Program-made: the position numbers and the translations under genes | Assembly (NCBI GenBank): GCA_003427395.1 | Contig: BFEA01000436.1 | Location: 278,481 to 303,043, forward strand | Source: Chara braunii | Lineage: Eukaryota > Streptophyta > Charophyceae > Charales > Characeae | Length of the DNA: 24,563 nt | Direction: 5' to 3' | In this document: one piece after another, positions 1 through 9,147 of the stretch | Layout of the letters: the number at the start of each line of letters is the position of its first letter | Position numbering within the stretch: position 1 is the stretch's first letter | Notes under the pieces: model-generated | What the model was told of the DNA's origin: nothing | What the model saw: only the letters and a program-made list of their open reading frames with translations | The model's database searches: none

Positions 1-27
1 TATATATGCGGGGAGTTCTGTTTGTGA

Positions 28-29
<2 letters not shown>

Positions 30-70
<41 letters not shown>
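30..70. repeat. TA dinucleotide microsatellite
   Basis: Nearly uninterrupted TA run with one G interruption near its right end. It borders a GC-rich hairpin unit, as does the TA run at 591-662. Confidence 0.95.
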
Positions 71-90
71 CAAGGTAATTGACGTTTCGG

Positions 91-208
91 ATGGGCCGAA
101 CGCCCGAACGTATAGGACCCCTTGGGAATACGTTTAGCCGTTCGGGCCGAATGCGAACCCAAAAATAAGAAAAAAAAGAAAACAAAGTCATCAAAAAAAT
201 CTGAAAAA
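91..208. repeat. GC-rich hairpin followed by A-rich tract (dispersed unit)
   Basis: Complementary arms GCCCGAACG (102-110) and CGTTCGGGC (139-147) are followed by an A-rich stretch containing AAAGTCATCAAAAAAATC at 184-201. The same A-rich string follows another GC hairpin at 2064-2200, and both units contain CGTATAGG. They look like diverged copies of one short dispersed element. No coding potential is seen. Confidence 0.5.
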
Positions 209-536
209 TTTATATCTTATGGAGAAAAAAATACAAAATCCACTAAAAAAGTTTCAAAAAATAATAAAATTGTTTAGACCCCGAACATAAGTGAAAACAA
301 AAAGTGAGATATGAAAAGATTCGTGGGCGAGCACGTTTTGACACGCCATCTTTGACGATTTTGAATTCTTATTTGACTTAGCCAAATGACTTGAAAATTT
401 GCAGGCATGTACGTCACGTCATAGAGAACTCGCAAAAAAACATTCGGAAAAAAATATTTACTTTTAGGTCCCGAAATAATTTTTGGCAGGGTTCGAACGA
501 CATAAGGTTCAAACCCCGTACGGGACCTCGAACGCT

Positions 537-576
537 CGTACGTACGGAGGTCTCCCCAGGGACCTCCGTACGTACG
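537..576. repeat. Perfect 16-bp inverted repeat with 8-nt loop
   Basis: The left arm (537-552, CGTACGTACGGAGGTC) is exactly complementary to 561-576 around the loop TCCCCAGG. It sits just left of the TA microsatellite at 591-662. It belongs to the CGTACG-rich hairpin segments of this flank. Confidence 0.85.
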
Positions 577-587
577 GGCTCGTGACC

Positions 588-590
<3 letters not shown>

Positions 591-662
<72 letters not shown>
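591..662. repeat. TA dinucleotide microsatellite
   Basis: About 70 bp of TA repeats with one G near the right end. Short Tyr/Ile-rich open frames across it are by-products of the repeat, not genes. Confidence 0.95.
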
Positions 663-844
663 GAGTGAAATCCTAACGAATCATTCAAAAAATGCATAAT
701 TTAGGTTAGATATCATTCAAGTACTTTTTTCTGGCAAAGAATCAAAAAACAAAATTTGTTGTTTTTTTGATCAGTAATTAATTTAACAAAACAATTTATG
801 AAATCACTACAAAAGTACGATAATTCTGTTTTACGCGCTTGAAT

Positions 845-878
<34 letters not shown>

Positions 879-1470
879 AAGTTAATAAAATATCAAAAAC
901 GAACAAACAAGTAGATATTGTAGTTCAATAACTACAATAACCATTGACGTCGGTCTCTTTATTTTCGTTTTGCTATCAATAACCCTCATAGATGTCATGA
1001 GGGAAATTTTTAGTACTTCAAAAGAAATCAATTTGATATACCGTAACCCTACTAATTCCGGTAACTGAAGCGCTGAAAATTAGAGGTTTCTCTTAACCAC
1101 TACCTTGGTTGGTAAAAAAAAAAAAAGATATGATTCTTAAAATTTTAGAATTTATACAAAATAAAAACATAAGGACTAAAAATAAGTTCGAGTTATAACT
1201 ATCTAACTTTGTAAGTTCATATCGTATTAATTCATAATCTCTCTTCTTCAATTTCAGGCCCCCGATCTCTCTTTCCCCAAATAAAACAACGAAATATAAG
1301 AGAAAAATAAATGATAAACAAGTATTACCATAAATTTACACTTGTCATCCTCACTGGTCACAAATTTTAAATTACAAGTTTTTTTAATTTTATTTTGCTT
1401 TAATTAAAAATTATAGATTGAAAATTTGGTTCGTTTTATTTTTTTAATATATTTTACTGTTAACCTGTGT
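663..1470. other. AT-rich gene-free stretch
   Basis: Very AT-rich DNA with a short AT run at 847-876 and several A or T homopolymers. I see no reading frame with protein-like composition and no splice-signal pattern. Confidence 0.6.
847..876. repeat. AT dinucleotide microsatellite
   Basis: About 30 bp of uninterrupted AT repeats inside AT-rich DNA. Confidence 0.9.
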
Positions 1471-1748
1471 AGCACACCGAACATGTTTGGAGTTTTTCCG
1501 AACGTTTGAGCTTGTTCGGGTGTTCGGTCGAACATATTTAAAATATATATATATAAAACTCGAGTTTGCATACGAATTTGAGCATACCCCCTAAGCAAAA
1601 GTTGTTTGTATTATGTTTTGACACAACATAAATTGTTTTCAGATTTTTCTGAGAACGTTTATTTTTTTTTATATATGTTCTTGTTCGGAGAGTTTCGACG
1701 CTCATTCATGTTCGGTCCCGAACGTTCGGGTTCGGTCACCGAACCTAA
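1471..1748. repeat. GTTCGG/CCGAAC-rich hairpin segment
   Basis: Short words GAACATGTT, GTTCGG and CCGAAC recur in both orientations. They include the perfect 14-bp palindrome CCCGAACGTTCGGG at 1717-1730 and an outer GTTCGGT/ACCGAAC pair. It resembles the CGAACG hairpins at 91-150, so it is probably another relic of the same short repeat family. No gene is seen. Confidence 0.45.
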
Positions 1749-1749
1749 A

Positions 1750-2040
1750 CACAATGCTACACAACTGTTAACTAAGTTTTGTATTGCAGTAAATTATCAA
1801 CTTTAGTGCTAAGAGCAAACAACTCATTTCATAAAATTAAAGCATAATTTAAAAATAGTCTGATTAATTTAAAAAATTAAGAGCGACTTGTGAATATAAA
1901 ACCTTATATAAAAATAAATAGTCATTAAGAGTTGTAGGCTAGTCGATCTTCGTACCCGAAATCTTGAGTCAAATTTTAAAAGTCACATAAAAAATTATTT
2001 ACATTTAGAAGTAACCTAAACTAAACAGAGATAATGGTTG
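1750..2040. other. AT-rich gene-free stretch
   Basis: Nothing recognisable: low-complexity AT-rich DNA between two hairpin units. Confidence 0.5.
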
Positions 2041-2063
2041 TACTGTACTTTGCATAGAGTACA

Positions 2064-2200
2064 CGTACGGGGGTTTTCCATACGAAACGTATAGGTAATT
2101 TTCGTACGGGATCTGTACGGGAACCTGTACATCTTGTACGCCCCCGTACGAAAGAAAAAAAAAAAAAAAAAAAAAAAAGTCATCAAAAAAATCCGAAAAA
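2064..2200. repeat. CGTACG hairpin unit with poly-A and shared A-rich tail
   Basis: Terminal inverted repeats CGTACGGGGG (2064-2073) and CCCCCGTACG (2141-2150) bound an 87-bp unit containing further GTACGGG words. A 20-plus base A run follows, then AAAGTCATCAAAAAAATCCG, nearly identical to 184-203. Hairpin plus A-rich tail is what an old short mobile element or its fragment could leave. No ORF or polymerase III box is clear. Confidence 0.5.
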
Positions 2201-2290
2201 AAAAAGTGATGCAACAACACAAAACAAGCAAAATTTGGCTGAGCAGTAGATTCTTATTAGAATTTGAGAAAAAAATAAAATAATACCAGA

Positions 2291-2785
2291 TTAAAAATAT
2301 ATATATAATAATAATAATAAAAACTCATATGCGGCCCCTCGCGTACGAGTAGCATATGAGTACAAGAGTACGAATTCGTACTCGTATGAGGGTGCGTAGA
2401 AGTGGCAACAAAACTTGCACGAGGCTTTGACTAGAGGGATCAAGGTCTTAATTACATCATCGCAAAGTGATGCGACTAAGGTAAGAAAGGTGCTCGAAGC
2501 ATTTGTCATCCATCGGAACGATTTCTTGTGGTGCTTACAGAGAGCCATCAAGTACGGGACCTTCTTCAGACCAATCCCGAAGGATGAGGAAATTTGAGTG
2601 AGGGAATGCGCTGCTTCTTTCAACAACTCCACAACGACGGTCTTATCCGTGCCCGAATATAAACAAGTTTCTGTTGAGGAAGTTGATCTTCGATCTAACC
2701 AGATGGGAGTCCAATAAGTAGGGCGGATCAGAGTGCCTCCCGAACCCAAGGCTAGCAACTTCTCGATTGATCTGGTTCTTAACAA
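2291..2785 (-). pseudogene. Possible reverse-transcriptase-like fragment (weak)
   Basis: An uninterrupted minus-strand frame of about 164 codons. Its middle (residues about 70-120) contains KVPYLMALCKHHKKSFRW followed by MTNASSTF. This recalls the fingers region of reverse transcriptases, where P-x-L/Y-x-L-x-K-x-HK precedes an R-P/W-I block. No YxDD box or other RT motif lies in the window, so at most a fragment is present. The last 30 codons run into AT-rich repeat and are not protein-like. On the opposite strand, 2415-2780 also reads smoothly with stops at 2595 and near 2716, so the coding strand is uncertain. I do not recognise a specific family. Confidence 0.28.
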
Positions 2786-2900
2786 AAAACACGTTATTCG
2801 TTAAAATAGGACATTATACTGTGTCCTCTTTCTAACGAATTATTTTTTGGTTGCAGCCTAAGCAACGTAGGCATGCCCATGCAGGGGTTAACCACATGCA

Positions 2901-3149
2901 GAAGCGTGCTGAGATCCATACTTGTGAAACTTCATAAATGAAATCCCAAATGTGGAAGTGTGTTGGGATCCTTACTTGTTGAACTTCAAAAACATGTTGG
3001 TGATCCTGTGGAGAAGTGTGTTGGGATCTATACTAGTCAAACTTCATAAACGAACAACGATTGGCACGCCAAAGGGAACCCTGTGTGGAAGTGTGCCGTG
3101 ATCCTTACTTGTCAAACTTAAATTTCATAAATGTGATCCATACTTGTTT
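2901..3149 (+). repeat. Degenerate direct repeats of about 38 bp
   Basis: Four related copies (2901-2938, 2955-2992, 3013-3050, 3088-3131) and a partial fifth (3133-3149) share the words GAAGTGTGTTGGGATCC, TTACTTGT and CAAACTTCATAAA. The period is irregular, about 54-75 bp. Function unknown; no ORF fits. Confidence 0.75.
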
Positions 3150-3620
3150 ACAGTTGTGATGGGCAAGGTGCATTTCAATTACTACTTAATTTCGATATTC
3201 TATGTACAAGTGTATAACTTTAAATTGTGCTCCATCACGATGAATATCCGCATTTTAAATGGTCATGCAAAGAAGGTTTGGGCATCCACTGACCAATTTC
3301 ACATAAGATGAGATTTCTCATTCATCCACCAACCAGTTTCACAATCATGTTTACACTTCCAGTTGAACAGAATTCGAAACATGGAACACAATACTTCAAC
3401 TTGAACAGAATTCGGAACATGTTACATTACGTGACATAGATTACAAAGCTCATACATGACGCAGGGCATGCATTGAGCTTGCCGTAGATAACGCGAACTC
3501 GGAACGATAAAAGAAAGCAATGCCTCTGACAGAAGGACAGTTGAATAATGTCTCGATTTACGAAATTTAACGATCAACGAATGGAACACCTTAAAAAAGA
3601 GTTTCGAAGTCAATCAAATC
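3150..3620. other. Gene-free stretch with a short direct repeat
   Basis: The only structure seen is a 21-bp direct repeat, TTGAACAGAATTCGAAACATG at 3363-3383 and again at 3401-3421 with one mismatch. The rest may be the 3' flank of the protease remnant that ends at 3623 on the minus strand. Confidence 0.4.
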
Positions 3621-3622
3621 CA

Positions 3623-4697
3623 TCAAAGACAACGATGTTCTAAGACACATGATGCTAATTGTCGTCTAAGAAGCGGAATATCTTTACAAGAGAACCGGAA
3701 AGGCGGTCGATCTCCACGTTGCAACAACGTCGCATACATCAACATGAACAAACCACAACTTACTCCATCCACTTGTCTCGGAACTCCATCCACCAGAACA
3801 TTTCCCACTATGGACTTCCAATTCCTACCCGACCGCCTATGTGATGTTTGACGTTCCAAATACTGCACAATCAACCCGAAAACACTAAGGTAAGAACTAG
3901 AATTAGCTACAATGCGAGGAAAATAATAAAAAATTTCGAGAACATCATCTTTCATGTTGACGGAAATGAGGATTCAGTGATCATCATCTTTGTGGACAGG
4001 AACGAAGATAATATCGTAACGAAGCAAATCTACGTTTTTAGCCCACCTCTGCACCCCACCGTGTCCTTGAAGTCGCAGTTTACTGAAGAAGAACAAATTA
4101 AAGTTGAAGACTTGAAGGCCTGAAGAGATGTCACGTGACCCACATGCGGTCGACCCCAACAACACCATATAGGAATTGACCACCTCATCATTCACCCTGT
4201 CGTTGACATGCAAGAGGGTGAGGAGATATTTTGCTGCAATCCGAAATTGACCATCGCCCAGTATAGAGAGAATAGTGTTAGACGGCACCGAGCCTCATAC
4301 AATGTCGTCCAAAACCCGCAAGCCTTGAGGCGCAATCGTTGCAGCGAAACTTTTCCCGCGTGCTGCACTTGTTGCCCGCACTGCACAACATCGAGCAAAG
4401 GACACGTGGGGTAGTGAGAAACGGAGTTCTAGGCATTGTCCCCCGGTGCATGACGCGTTGCTAAGTACTTCTCATACATGGCCTGACCCCTACTCACAGA
4501 TCGTGGATATGTCCCTTTCTCTAGGGCAAGAAGAGAAAGACATTCCTCAATGGCAACGGTGTACTCCTTCTTCCCGATCTCGACATCAACCCCTGATGCC
4601 TTTAACATATCCTTGAGTTTTGTACTCAACCCGGGGACTTTTTGCAATATGTGCTCTGGATATTTGGAGGACCTCCGTGTTCGAGACGACACCACCC
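3623..4697 (-). pseudogene. Ulp1-like (peptidase C48) cysteine protease, decayed
   Basis: Ulp1-family proteases cut SUMO-type isopeptide bonds; in plants such domains are also carried by transposons. Reading leftwards on the minus strand, a frame at 3974-4288 has KYLLTLL, then VNDEVVNSYMVLL, FFFSKL, GVQRWAKNVD and IIFVPVHKDDDH. These match the family order (NDxxVN entry, then catalytic His). The same frame resumes at 3955-3623 and ends in RQVDGVSCGLFMLMY, with the oxyanion-hole Gln and catalytic Cys spaced Q-x5-C. Between them a TGA at 3974-3976 stands where the family has Trp (the His-Trp motif). Another TGA lies at about 4295-4297. An upstream exon begins at 4697 after a pyrimidine-rich CAG acceptor and stops at 4429, out of frame with the protease part. 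The catalytic Asp is not visible at its expected place. Inactive as it stands. Confidence 0.75.
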
Positions 4698-4756
4698 CTG
4701 TATAACAGAAGAAAGACAAAATGGAAAATGAGAACCATACATTCGTACAGACGCAA
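4698..4756 (-). other. Probable intron 3' end of the protease remnant
   Basis: On the minus strand a T/C-rich run (TTTTGTCTTTCTTCTGTTATACAG) ends in CAG at 4698-4700, directly before the protein-like frame starting at 4697. It reads as a plant-type 3' splice site. The donor is probably inside or next to the duplicated segment to its right. Confidence 0.45.
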
Positions 4757-5158
4757 CAGTCAAGCAGGACCTCTCCGACCACAGGACCCCGATCTTGCAT
4801 GGTCATGTGCACCCAGGTGCGGTTGTGCGACTGGAAACAAAACGACTGCAATATCTGAGCTTATCACCCCCGCACTTTGCAAAGGAAAACCACCACAACT
4901 CACAGAATCCGGAGGCCAGCAACCCCTGAAGTTTGGATGCGGCGGACTTTTCAATACACCAGCCCCACTGAGACTGACCACATCACGCATCGACAAAGGA
5001 AGTTCGGATCCCGACGGACTCGGTCGGGAACCCGGCTCTTGCAAGCTCTTTGGCACGCGTCCCCAGCGAACGAAGTGGGCGCTCGAAACCGGCACTATTC
5101 CCGAGAAGGGAAAACTGTCAGTCCATCTACTTGGCCACTTTCTTAGCACCTTGGCCTA
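4757..5158. repeat. Direct duplication, copy A (402 bp)
   Basis: Aligns along its length with 5159-5498. It has about 65 extra bases (roughly 5021-5085) that copy B lacks. It contains one clear copy of the 24-bp palindrome (4999-5020) and a degenerate one (4928-4952). On the minus strand both copies keep an open stretch reading QSHNRTWVHMT followed by GPVVGEVLLDC. In copy B a TTTTGTTTTCCAG acceptor-like string precedes it. It may therefore be a duplicated exon of the protease gene to the left. Confidence 0.85.
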
Positions 5159-5498
5159 CAGTCAAGCAGGACCTCTCCGACCACAGGACCCTGATCTCGC
5201 GTGGTCATGTGCACCCAGGTGCGGTTGTGCGACTGGAAAACAAAACGACTGCAACATTCAAGCTTATCACCCCCGCACTTCGCAAAGGAAAACCACCACA
5301 ACTCACAGAAGCCGGAGACCAGCAATCCCCGAAGTTCGGACTGCGGCGGACTTTTCAACACACCAGCCCCACTGAGACTGACCACATCACGCATCCACAA
5401 AGGAAGTTCGGATCCCGACGGACTAAAACCGACACTATTCCCGAGAAGGGAAAATTGTCAATCCATCTACTTGGCCACTTTCTTAGTACCTTGGCCAC
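5159..5498. repeat. Direct duplication, copy B (340 bp)
   Basis: Begins immediately after copy A with the same CAGTCAAGCAGGACC start and ends at CCTTGGCC. It carries palindrome copies at 5331-5355 (degenerate) and 5403-5424. The open frames here on the plus strand are shadows of the repeat. Confidence 0.85.
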
Positions 5499-5587
5499 TT
5501 CCTCAGCCGGGGCAGATCCTTCCTTGGATGGAGTGTGTAAGGTTTTGGACGAAGTTTTCGCCGCCCTCGACTAGCAACTCGGCCGAG

Positions 5588-5752
5588 TCACAGATAGGCC
5601 GAGGAGCTGGAGTAGGAAGGGCTGCTGGCTATAGCATGTCGGCATCCGAAACTTCCCGTATGCACAGACAGTGTGGACAGTTGTCGTGTGTATAGCGCGG
5701 ACTGTAATCCGGCGACATCCAAATGCGCAGGCGTTTTTCCCGGCTTACCAGT
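5588..5752 (-). pseudogene. In-frame extension beyond the terminal TAG
   Basis: After TAG 5753-5755 the same frame stays open to TGA at 5588-5590 and reads TGKPGKTPAHLDVAGLQ, then SALYTRQLSTLSVHTG. Codon usage and composition resemble the upstream tail. The TAG may be another point mutation and the original protein about 55 residues longer, or this may be chance. Confidence 0.25.
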
Positions 5753-6554
5753 CTATTTCTCTCTTCGCTCCTTCGATGGTGAATTTGGTGCAGGCAAAGT
5801 GAGCACGTCGAGAGCTTGACCGCCGAACCTCGATTTTTTTGGGGACGTCACATGCTGTCCTCCACCGAACTCGCCTTCCCCTTCAGCGGCAAGGGTGGCC
5901 GGCAGCACCAGAGACTTCGGCGGTGACGAAGCGAGGGCAGCTGCCATGGAAGATGTGATGTTGTCAGTTGCGGACGGACGGGCAAACACGTTGTGGTTGC
6001 AGAGGATACCGTCGATAACTTCGTCGATGCTTATACGTCGACTTTTTTCAGACGGGCTGATAGCGACGGAAGCCTTGTCGAACCGGTGCTGCAAGTCGAC
6101 AGAAGAGGTCAGTGGTCGGACCGCATAATCTTCAGGCTCTGCGGAAAGGCTGCAGACCACTTGTGTCTCCATCTCTATTGTCGTGGCATCATCGTGGACA
6201 TCATCCTCTTGATGCTCTTCGTACAGTTGTCCGAACTCGTCAGACGACTCTCCAGATCCGACATCGTCCTCACTGTGTTCCACTTTGTTTTCTCCAGATC
6301 CGACATCCTCCCTTCCTTCAAACAAATCAATTAGCTCCGTTGCTCCCGCTTCCTGCCCTTCCACCTCTTCTTCCCCTTCTTCCTCCTCTTCGTGCGCTCC
6401 CTTCTGTTCCTCCATTTTCTCCCCTACTTCCCTCCCACGAAACTCGTCCCCTTCCGCGGTACCCGTGCTGAATCTCGAGGACCGCCCTTCCGTCCCCGTG
6501 CACGCTGCCCCTCTCAACGACACGACCACCCCTGGCCGACAAACCCCGCCCGAA

Positions 6555-6578
6555 GAAGTTCGGATCTCGGCGGACTTC
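6555..6578 (+). repeat. 24-bp palindrome copy inside open frame
   Basis: Arms GAAGTTCG and CGGACTTC around GATCTCGG. It lies in frame in the minus-strand tail frame, where it encodes KSAEIRTS. Confidence 0.85.
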
Positions 6579-6773
6579 GTGGTCTCCGTGTCGCCGGACC
6601 CTGCACTTGCAGCCTCCCGCTGCAATCCTTGCGGCCGTCGCTCCCGCTCAGGCGACACCTTTCCGACGTCTCCGTCCCGCGCCGCAATGCTGCGAATTTC
6701 TCGATCCTTGCTTGGATCCCCCGACCCCGAGCAGCTTCGCATTCCGGACCGCTCTGGCGGCTCCTCACCCGAC

Positions 6774-6797
6774 GTAGTTCGGATCCCGGCGGACTTC
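6774..6797 (+). repeat. 24-bp palindrome copy inside open frame
   Basis: Same motif with the first arm GTAGTTCG. On the minus strand it encodes KSAGIRTT in the same frame as the copy at 6555, so two copies are tolerated in one reading frame. Confidence 0.85.
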
Positions 6798-7662
6798 AGC
6801 TTTCCGGCCGAGCGACTGCCCAGAGGAACCAAGGCTGCCAACGTGTCCCTCGTTGAGCCCACGGACGAAGTCGGGGGGTCGACGGAGTGTGTCGTATGCT
6901 CGGGCCGGGTGCCCGTCGACGGAGTCCGGTTGACGGCGAAACCCGCCACCCCGGCGCTGACTCCCGGTGTCGTGTTGCGGCCTTGAGACCCTCTCTCCCC
7001 CAAAGGCGGGATTCCTTTGCCACCCTCTGGGTCGCCACCCCCATCCCCTCCGCTTCCAGGTGACCCCCCCCCTGAACCACCGTCCGGCCCACTGGGAGGG
7101 GGCACTTTCCAGTCCACCACGCCCTTCGACGGACTCGTGTTGAGCTCGTAGTAGTCCTCCATCAATTCCAACCAGCACCCTTCCTGAAGCTCGTCGAACA
7201 GTCGACCGACAGTGGAAATGAGGGACAGGTCGCCGGGTGCTAAAGTGTTATTTTCGATCGTCACTTTCTGGAGGACCGACATCCTCGCGAGGTGCAGGAA
7301 GTTCGACTTCGACTCGCGTGGGAATGACACCCATCCCGCGCTCGGGATTGCCACGGCCATGACCCACTCACCATTTCGTATCGCTGGCTGGAGGACTCCC
7401 GGATGCCAAACCATGTCATGGCCCCAGTCCAGCTCAGGTGAATGACGTTGCGGTTCAAGCAGGAACTGGATGTTGTCATCCTTCCAAGACGGATGATCGG
7501 GCGGGACGACGGACCCGGGACGCAAAGCGGGTGGGGGGGCGGCCAAAGCTCTAAGTCTCTCCATCAACTTCATCGGCGTGGTGCCCGGCGCCGGTTTGGC
7601 CAATGGTGACACGAGGGCTGCAGCGCTTGGTGATGGACCGGCCGACGAGGACCCTCGGCCGT

Positions 7663-7703
7663 NGTCCGCCGGNGGCGGGTCGTACNGCAGGTCGATGCTC
7701 TCN
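7663..7703. other. Four isolated ambiguous bases
   Basis: Single N bases at 7663, 7673, 7686 and 7703, with the reading frame kept around them. This is not a scaffolding gap. It looks like unresolved base calls where reads from near-identical copies, or alleles, disagreed. Confidence 0.9.
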
Positions 7704-7831
7704 GTGTCGCTCTCCTCCTCCTTCGCGTTGGCGACAAACTCCACACCTATGGCTTCCTCGTCGTCAGTGGAGATCAGGGAAGCGTAACTGGCTAACTTCA
7801 ACTGCTCCTCGGACTCCACGAAGTACAGTGA

Positions 7832-8635
7832 CTACAGCCTTTCGATAAACGTCTTCACGTTCATGCGGGAGGCGAAGTGGTAGTTGTCGAGCAGTGCCAA
7901 CATGTGGTCCTTCCGGCAGATGTACTCGGCGTCAGTGTCCCTCCTCGGATGCGTTTGAAGGAACAAGAAATCGTATATCTTGTTCCTCTTCCTCTCGCTC
8001 AACTTGAACCACATATCCGTCTTGTTGCTCCGCACCTTATCCCGTGTTGGCCTCACGACCATGAACTTACAATTGTGCCCACCCGAATTGACCTCGCCTT
8101 TCACCACCTGCATCGTGAATTGCAAGAGGTCGGAGTTCCCTTCCATTGCGACAACGTGCCGGCCGGCCTTCAGAAGCTCCCAGACGCTTCGTGCGTGCGG
8201 TTTCCCAAGGAGCACGACACCCTCTCCCTTCTTGCCAAGAAAATCAAGAAGACCGACGAATTGTGTCGGATTGCATTCCATATCCGCGTAGATGCTGCCC
8301 TGTCGTTCAGGCGCCACCAGCGACCAGTCGCAAGGCGTAAAAGGAATCTCGAACACATTCGTCTGGGTGACCCTCTGAGGCAATCGCACCGCAGCAACGA
8401 CACCCCTGGGCAGGTTTCCCTCGTAGACCACGGACGTGTTGACGCGCAGATCGTCACCCTTGAAGAGGATGTACATGCGGTCTTCCTCCGTATACAAATT
8501 ATTCCCAACGGGGAAGCTTTTTTTTTGCTGCACTCTCCGCACCCACTTCCCTTCCAACAGCTTGGCGAAAGAAAGATGGTGCATGCTGGCGAGAAACGAC
8601 AGGTTGTGCTGCCGCGGCACGAAAACAACGAGAGT
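7832..8635 (-). pseudogene. Methyltransferase motif I-like segment
   Basis: In the same frame after TAG 8636: TLVVFVPRQHNLSFL, a hydrophobic strand like the one after motif IV. Further on comes ADMECNPTQFVGLLDFL, where this superfamily has a K/N-P-xx-L-L segment. Then GEGVVLLGKPHARSVWELL stands in the place of the VLDPFxGSGTT motif I, followed by KAGRHVVAMEGNS, like LGRxxxGIExD (the acidic cosubstrate-binding end). The order motif IV then motif I is that of beta-class DNA amino methyltransferases. The glycine-rich loop is altered, so S-adenosylmethionine binding is doubtful. The segment ends with FASRMNVKTFIERL and TAG at 7832. In-frame protein sequence continues on the other side. Confidence 0.4.
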
Positions 8636-9147
8636 CTAATTCGAGGGATACCACATTTGAAGATAGGAATTCAAAGTCTCCCATGCTTGGGGCTTCCACA
8701 GTTTGAGGTCAACCGGCTCGCACAGATCGAGGACGAACGTGTGGCTCTTTGTGGCAGCCACTGCCTCCTTCAGCTCTGCGCCCCTGATGTCCGCCTCTAA
8801 AGGGTCATTGGTGAACGACGCGATGGATGTCACGCCCGCGTGTCTTTCCATTTAATGTGAACGACGCCTTCGGCAAGTGCGACTTCCCGGCTCTTCAATC
8901 TGCTTCCATTCAACACGGAGAGAACCTTGTTTCTCCAGTCGACGGACGACTTCTTGTGGCCCGCCAACTTCTCCGTCACCTCAATCGAGTTGTCCTCGTC
9001 GCAACCCATGTACGGCGGGCAGTCCTTGAACAGCGCCGAGTCGGAAACGTGTTTCCTGCTGTTATCCCACAACTCGTCATCCAATCCCTGACCTTCAAAC
9101 TTCTTGAACACGGCAGACCTCGATTTCATGAAAGGGTACCTTTGGAT
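8636..9147 (-). pseudogene. Linker and methyltransferase motif IV-like segment
   Basis: Continues the frame past TGA 9148 as IQRYPFMKSRSAVFKKF and then LDDELWDNSRKHVSD to TGA at 8830. At about 8830-8840 the protein sense (KWKDTRA, then GVTSIASFTNDPLEADIRG) moves to another frame by loss of one base. It goes on as SHTFVLDLCEPVDLKLW and AWETLNSYLQMWYPSN, ending at TAG 8636. A hydrophobic strand running into DLCEP occupies the position and context of the DPPY-type motif IV of N6/N4 amino methyltransferases, but the catalytic prolines and tyrosine are not conserved. If it is of this family, the copy looks non-catalytic even apart from the stops. Confidence 0.4.

Larger units (their letters stand above)
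5753..7831 (-). pseudogene. Long C-terminal tail of the ParB/methyltransferase-like locus
   Basis: Open frame of about 690 codons in the same frame as the segment above. Residues 1-230 mix acidic linkers with a compact part (DWGHDMVWHPGVLQP, LARMSVLQKVTIENN, GRLFDELQEGCWLELMEDYY). Residues 240-300 are Gly/Ser/Pro-rich. Residues 340-450 contain two in-frame translations of the dispersed palindrome (KSAGIRTTSG and KSAEIRTSSG). Residues 470-560 are strongly acidic. The end has SPxKSxR-type patches (SPSEKSRRISIDEV, TSPKKSRF), which look like modification-prone disordered tail. Four N bases at 7663-7703 make four residues unknown. No known domain is recognised. Confidence 0.55.

Noticed and set aside
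509-697. Tyr/Ile-rich open frames over TA runs
   Set aside because: Microsatellite translation only.
4999-5020. Palindrome as a polymerase III B box (GGTTCGANTCC)
   Set aside because: It is similar at about nine of eleven positions but has G instead of the invariant A, and no A box is found at a fixed distance.
4620-5695. Several 90-250 codon plus-strand frames
   Set aside because: They lie in the tandem duplication, translate repeats and palindromes, and oppose better minus-strand frames.
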